A stretch of 64,000 bases of DNA from Naasia aerilata. GTDB taxonomy: Bacteria; Actinomycetota; Actinomycetes; Actinomycetales; Microbacteriaceae. The translations under genes were made by a program, and so were the position numbers. Where the stretch lies: contig NZ_AP027731.1 in the NCBI RefSeq assembly GCF_030296595.1, positions 2,852,001-2,916,000 of the forward strand, in the 5' to 3' direction. Shown one piece after another: positions 63,458 to 64,000 of the stretch. Numbering within the stretch: position 1 is the first letter of the stretch; each line of letters opens with the position of its first letter. The notes under the pieces are model-generated. The model had not been told where the DNA came from, searched no databases, and was given only the letters and a program-made list of their open reading frames with translations.

Positions 63458-64000
63458 CGTTGACCCTGGCCGACCAGGACGTGACCGTGCCCGAGGCGGA
63501 CTCCGCCTCGGGCACGGCCCGGCCGGTCCGCCCCGCGCCCTCCCGCTCCGCCGCGCTGCGCCGGGTCGCGGTGCCCTACCTCTTCATCGCTCCGGGCGTC
63601 CTCCTCTTCGCCGTCGCGATCCTGTATCCGATCGTGCAAGCGGTCACCATGAGCTTCTTCGACTGGAAGATCGTGGCCGGCGCGGTCAGCGAGTGGGTCG
63701 GGCTCGACAACTACGCCCGTGCCATGGCGGACCCGCACTTCTGGCAGAGCCTCGCCAACAGCGGCATCTACATGCTCTTCACCGTTCCTCCGCAGATCGT
63801 GCTCGGGCTCGCGATCGCCCTGCTCCTCAAGCGCAAGAGCCCCGTCCAGCCGCTCTTCCGAGTCCTCTACTACCTCCCCGTCGTCACGAGCTGGGTCGTC
63901 GTCTCGCTGCTGTTCAAGTACCTGTTCGCCGACCGCGGGCTGGTCAACTTCACGCTGGGCGACTTCCTGCATCTCATGCACGGCGACGTGTCCTGGCTCT
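63454..64000 (+). CDS. Carbohydrate ABC transporter permease, MalF-like (cut by window edge)
   Basis: This is the N-terminal part of an integral membrane permease running off the right edge. GTG 63454 overlaps the binding-protein stop. After a Pro/Ala cytoplasmic N-terminus of about 35 residues come a first TM helix (PYLFIAPGVLLFAVAILYP), the ASFFDWK-type loop, EWVGLDNYARAM and further helices (SGIYMLFTVPPQIVLGLAIA, LFRVLYYLPVVTSWVVV). These features are typical of MalF/UgpA-type subunits. The second permease and possibly enzymes for the sugar should follow outside the window. Confidence 0.88.
   Translation, partial: MTLTLADQDVTVPEADSASGTARPVRPAPSRSAALRRVAVPYLFIAPGVLLFAVAILYPIVQAVTMSFFDWKIVAGAVSEWVGLDNYARAMADPHFWQSLANSGIYMLFTVPPQIVLGLAIALLLKRKSPVQPLFRVLYYLPVVTSWVVVSLLFKYLFADRGLVNFTLGDFLHLMHGDVSWL

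Noticed and set aside
1..64000. CRISPR arrays, tRNA or rRNA genes, transposases and integrases
   Set aside because: I looked for regularly spaced repeats, tRNA cloverleaf-like CCA-flanked segments and DDE or recombinase motifs and saw none; a dedicated scan could still find a weak one.

Overview
The window is 64 kb of very GC-rich DNA with short intergenic gaps, frequent 4-bp start/stop overlaps and GTG/TTG starts. It carries actinobacterial hallmarks: excalibur and G5 domain exported proteins, WYL and ROK regulators, and a leaderless ArsR gene. The family Microbacteriaceae fits best (inference). This is partly because the vitamin B6 breakdown enzymes found here are biochemically known from Microbacterium (Aureobacterium) luteolum. 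About fifteen otherwise conserved genes are interrupted by single apparent frameshifts, mostly at G/C homopolymers. I read these as assembly or read indels rather than mass gene decay, and annotate such genes end to end with the shift noted.

Region 1 (1-19.8 kb) is a DNA-repair/defence-like neighbourhood. The C-terminus of SbcD lies at the left edge and SbcC lies at 14.6-17.6 kb, so a pair that is normally adjacent is separated by about 14.2 kb. Inside the gap are a 47-residue zinc ribbon, a membrane-anchored DUF1524/HNH nuclease, and a tight five-gene operon: a VWA protein with signal peptide and TM anchor, a 1151-aa tubulin/FtsZ-superfamily protein, a two-TM coiled-coil protein, a 1078-aa membrane protein with possible inactivated helicase folds, and a zinc-ribbon HExxH metallopeptidase. 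This operon is the best candidate for a poorly described cellular system. A GmrSD-type DUF262/DUF1524 restriction enzyme follows SbcC on the opposite strand.

Region 2 (20.0-38.0 kb) is an almost complete catabolic regulon for vitamin B6. It has an IclR regulator, pyridoxamine-pyruvate aminotransferase, a BMP-type ABC importer, 4-pyridoxolactonase, pyridoxal 4-dehydrogenase, a GMC flavoenzyme, FHMPC dehydrogenase, a class II aldolase-type decarboxylase, the ring-opening FAD monooxygenase and the (acetamidomethylene)succinate hydrolase. There are four accessory genes with no assigned step: an M20 peptidase, an ACMSD-like amidohydrolase, a PEBP protein and an AA_synth protein. Three transcription units (26.97 kb leftward, 27.7 kb rightward, 37.95 kb leftward) share a TTCTCRTA motif in their promoter regions.

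Region 3 (38.2-64 kb) is mixed housekeeping and accessory DNA: an ArsR-SRPBCC fusion under a palindromic operator, an APC permease, a DUF427 protein, a TetR/glycosyltransferase pair, an Ala/Asp-rich repeat protein coupled to a PqqD-M50 membrane metalloprotease, and many single genes (G5, PNPOx-like, FAD oxidoreductase, HhH-GPD, GNAT, MetE-like, DUF429, glutaredoxin, NAD(P)HX epimerase, WYL, VOC, YfcH-like). At the right end is a ROK repressor divergent from a carbohydrate ABC operon that runs off the edge. No rRNA, tRNA, CRISPR array or transposase was recognised.
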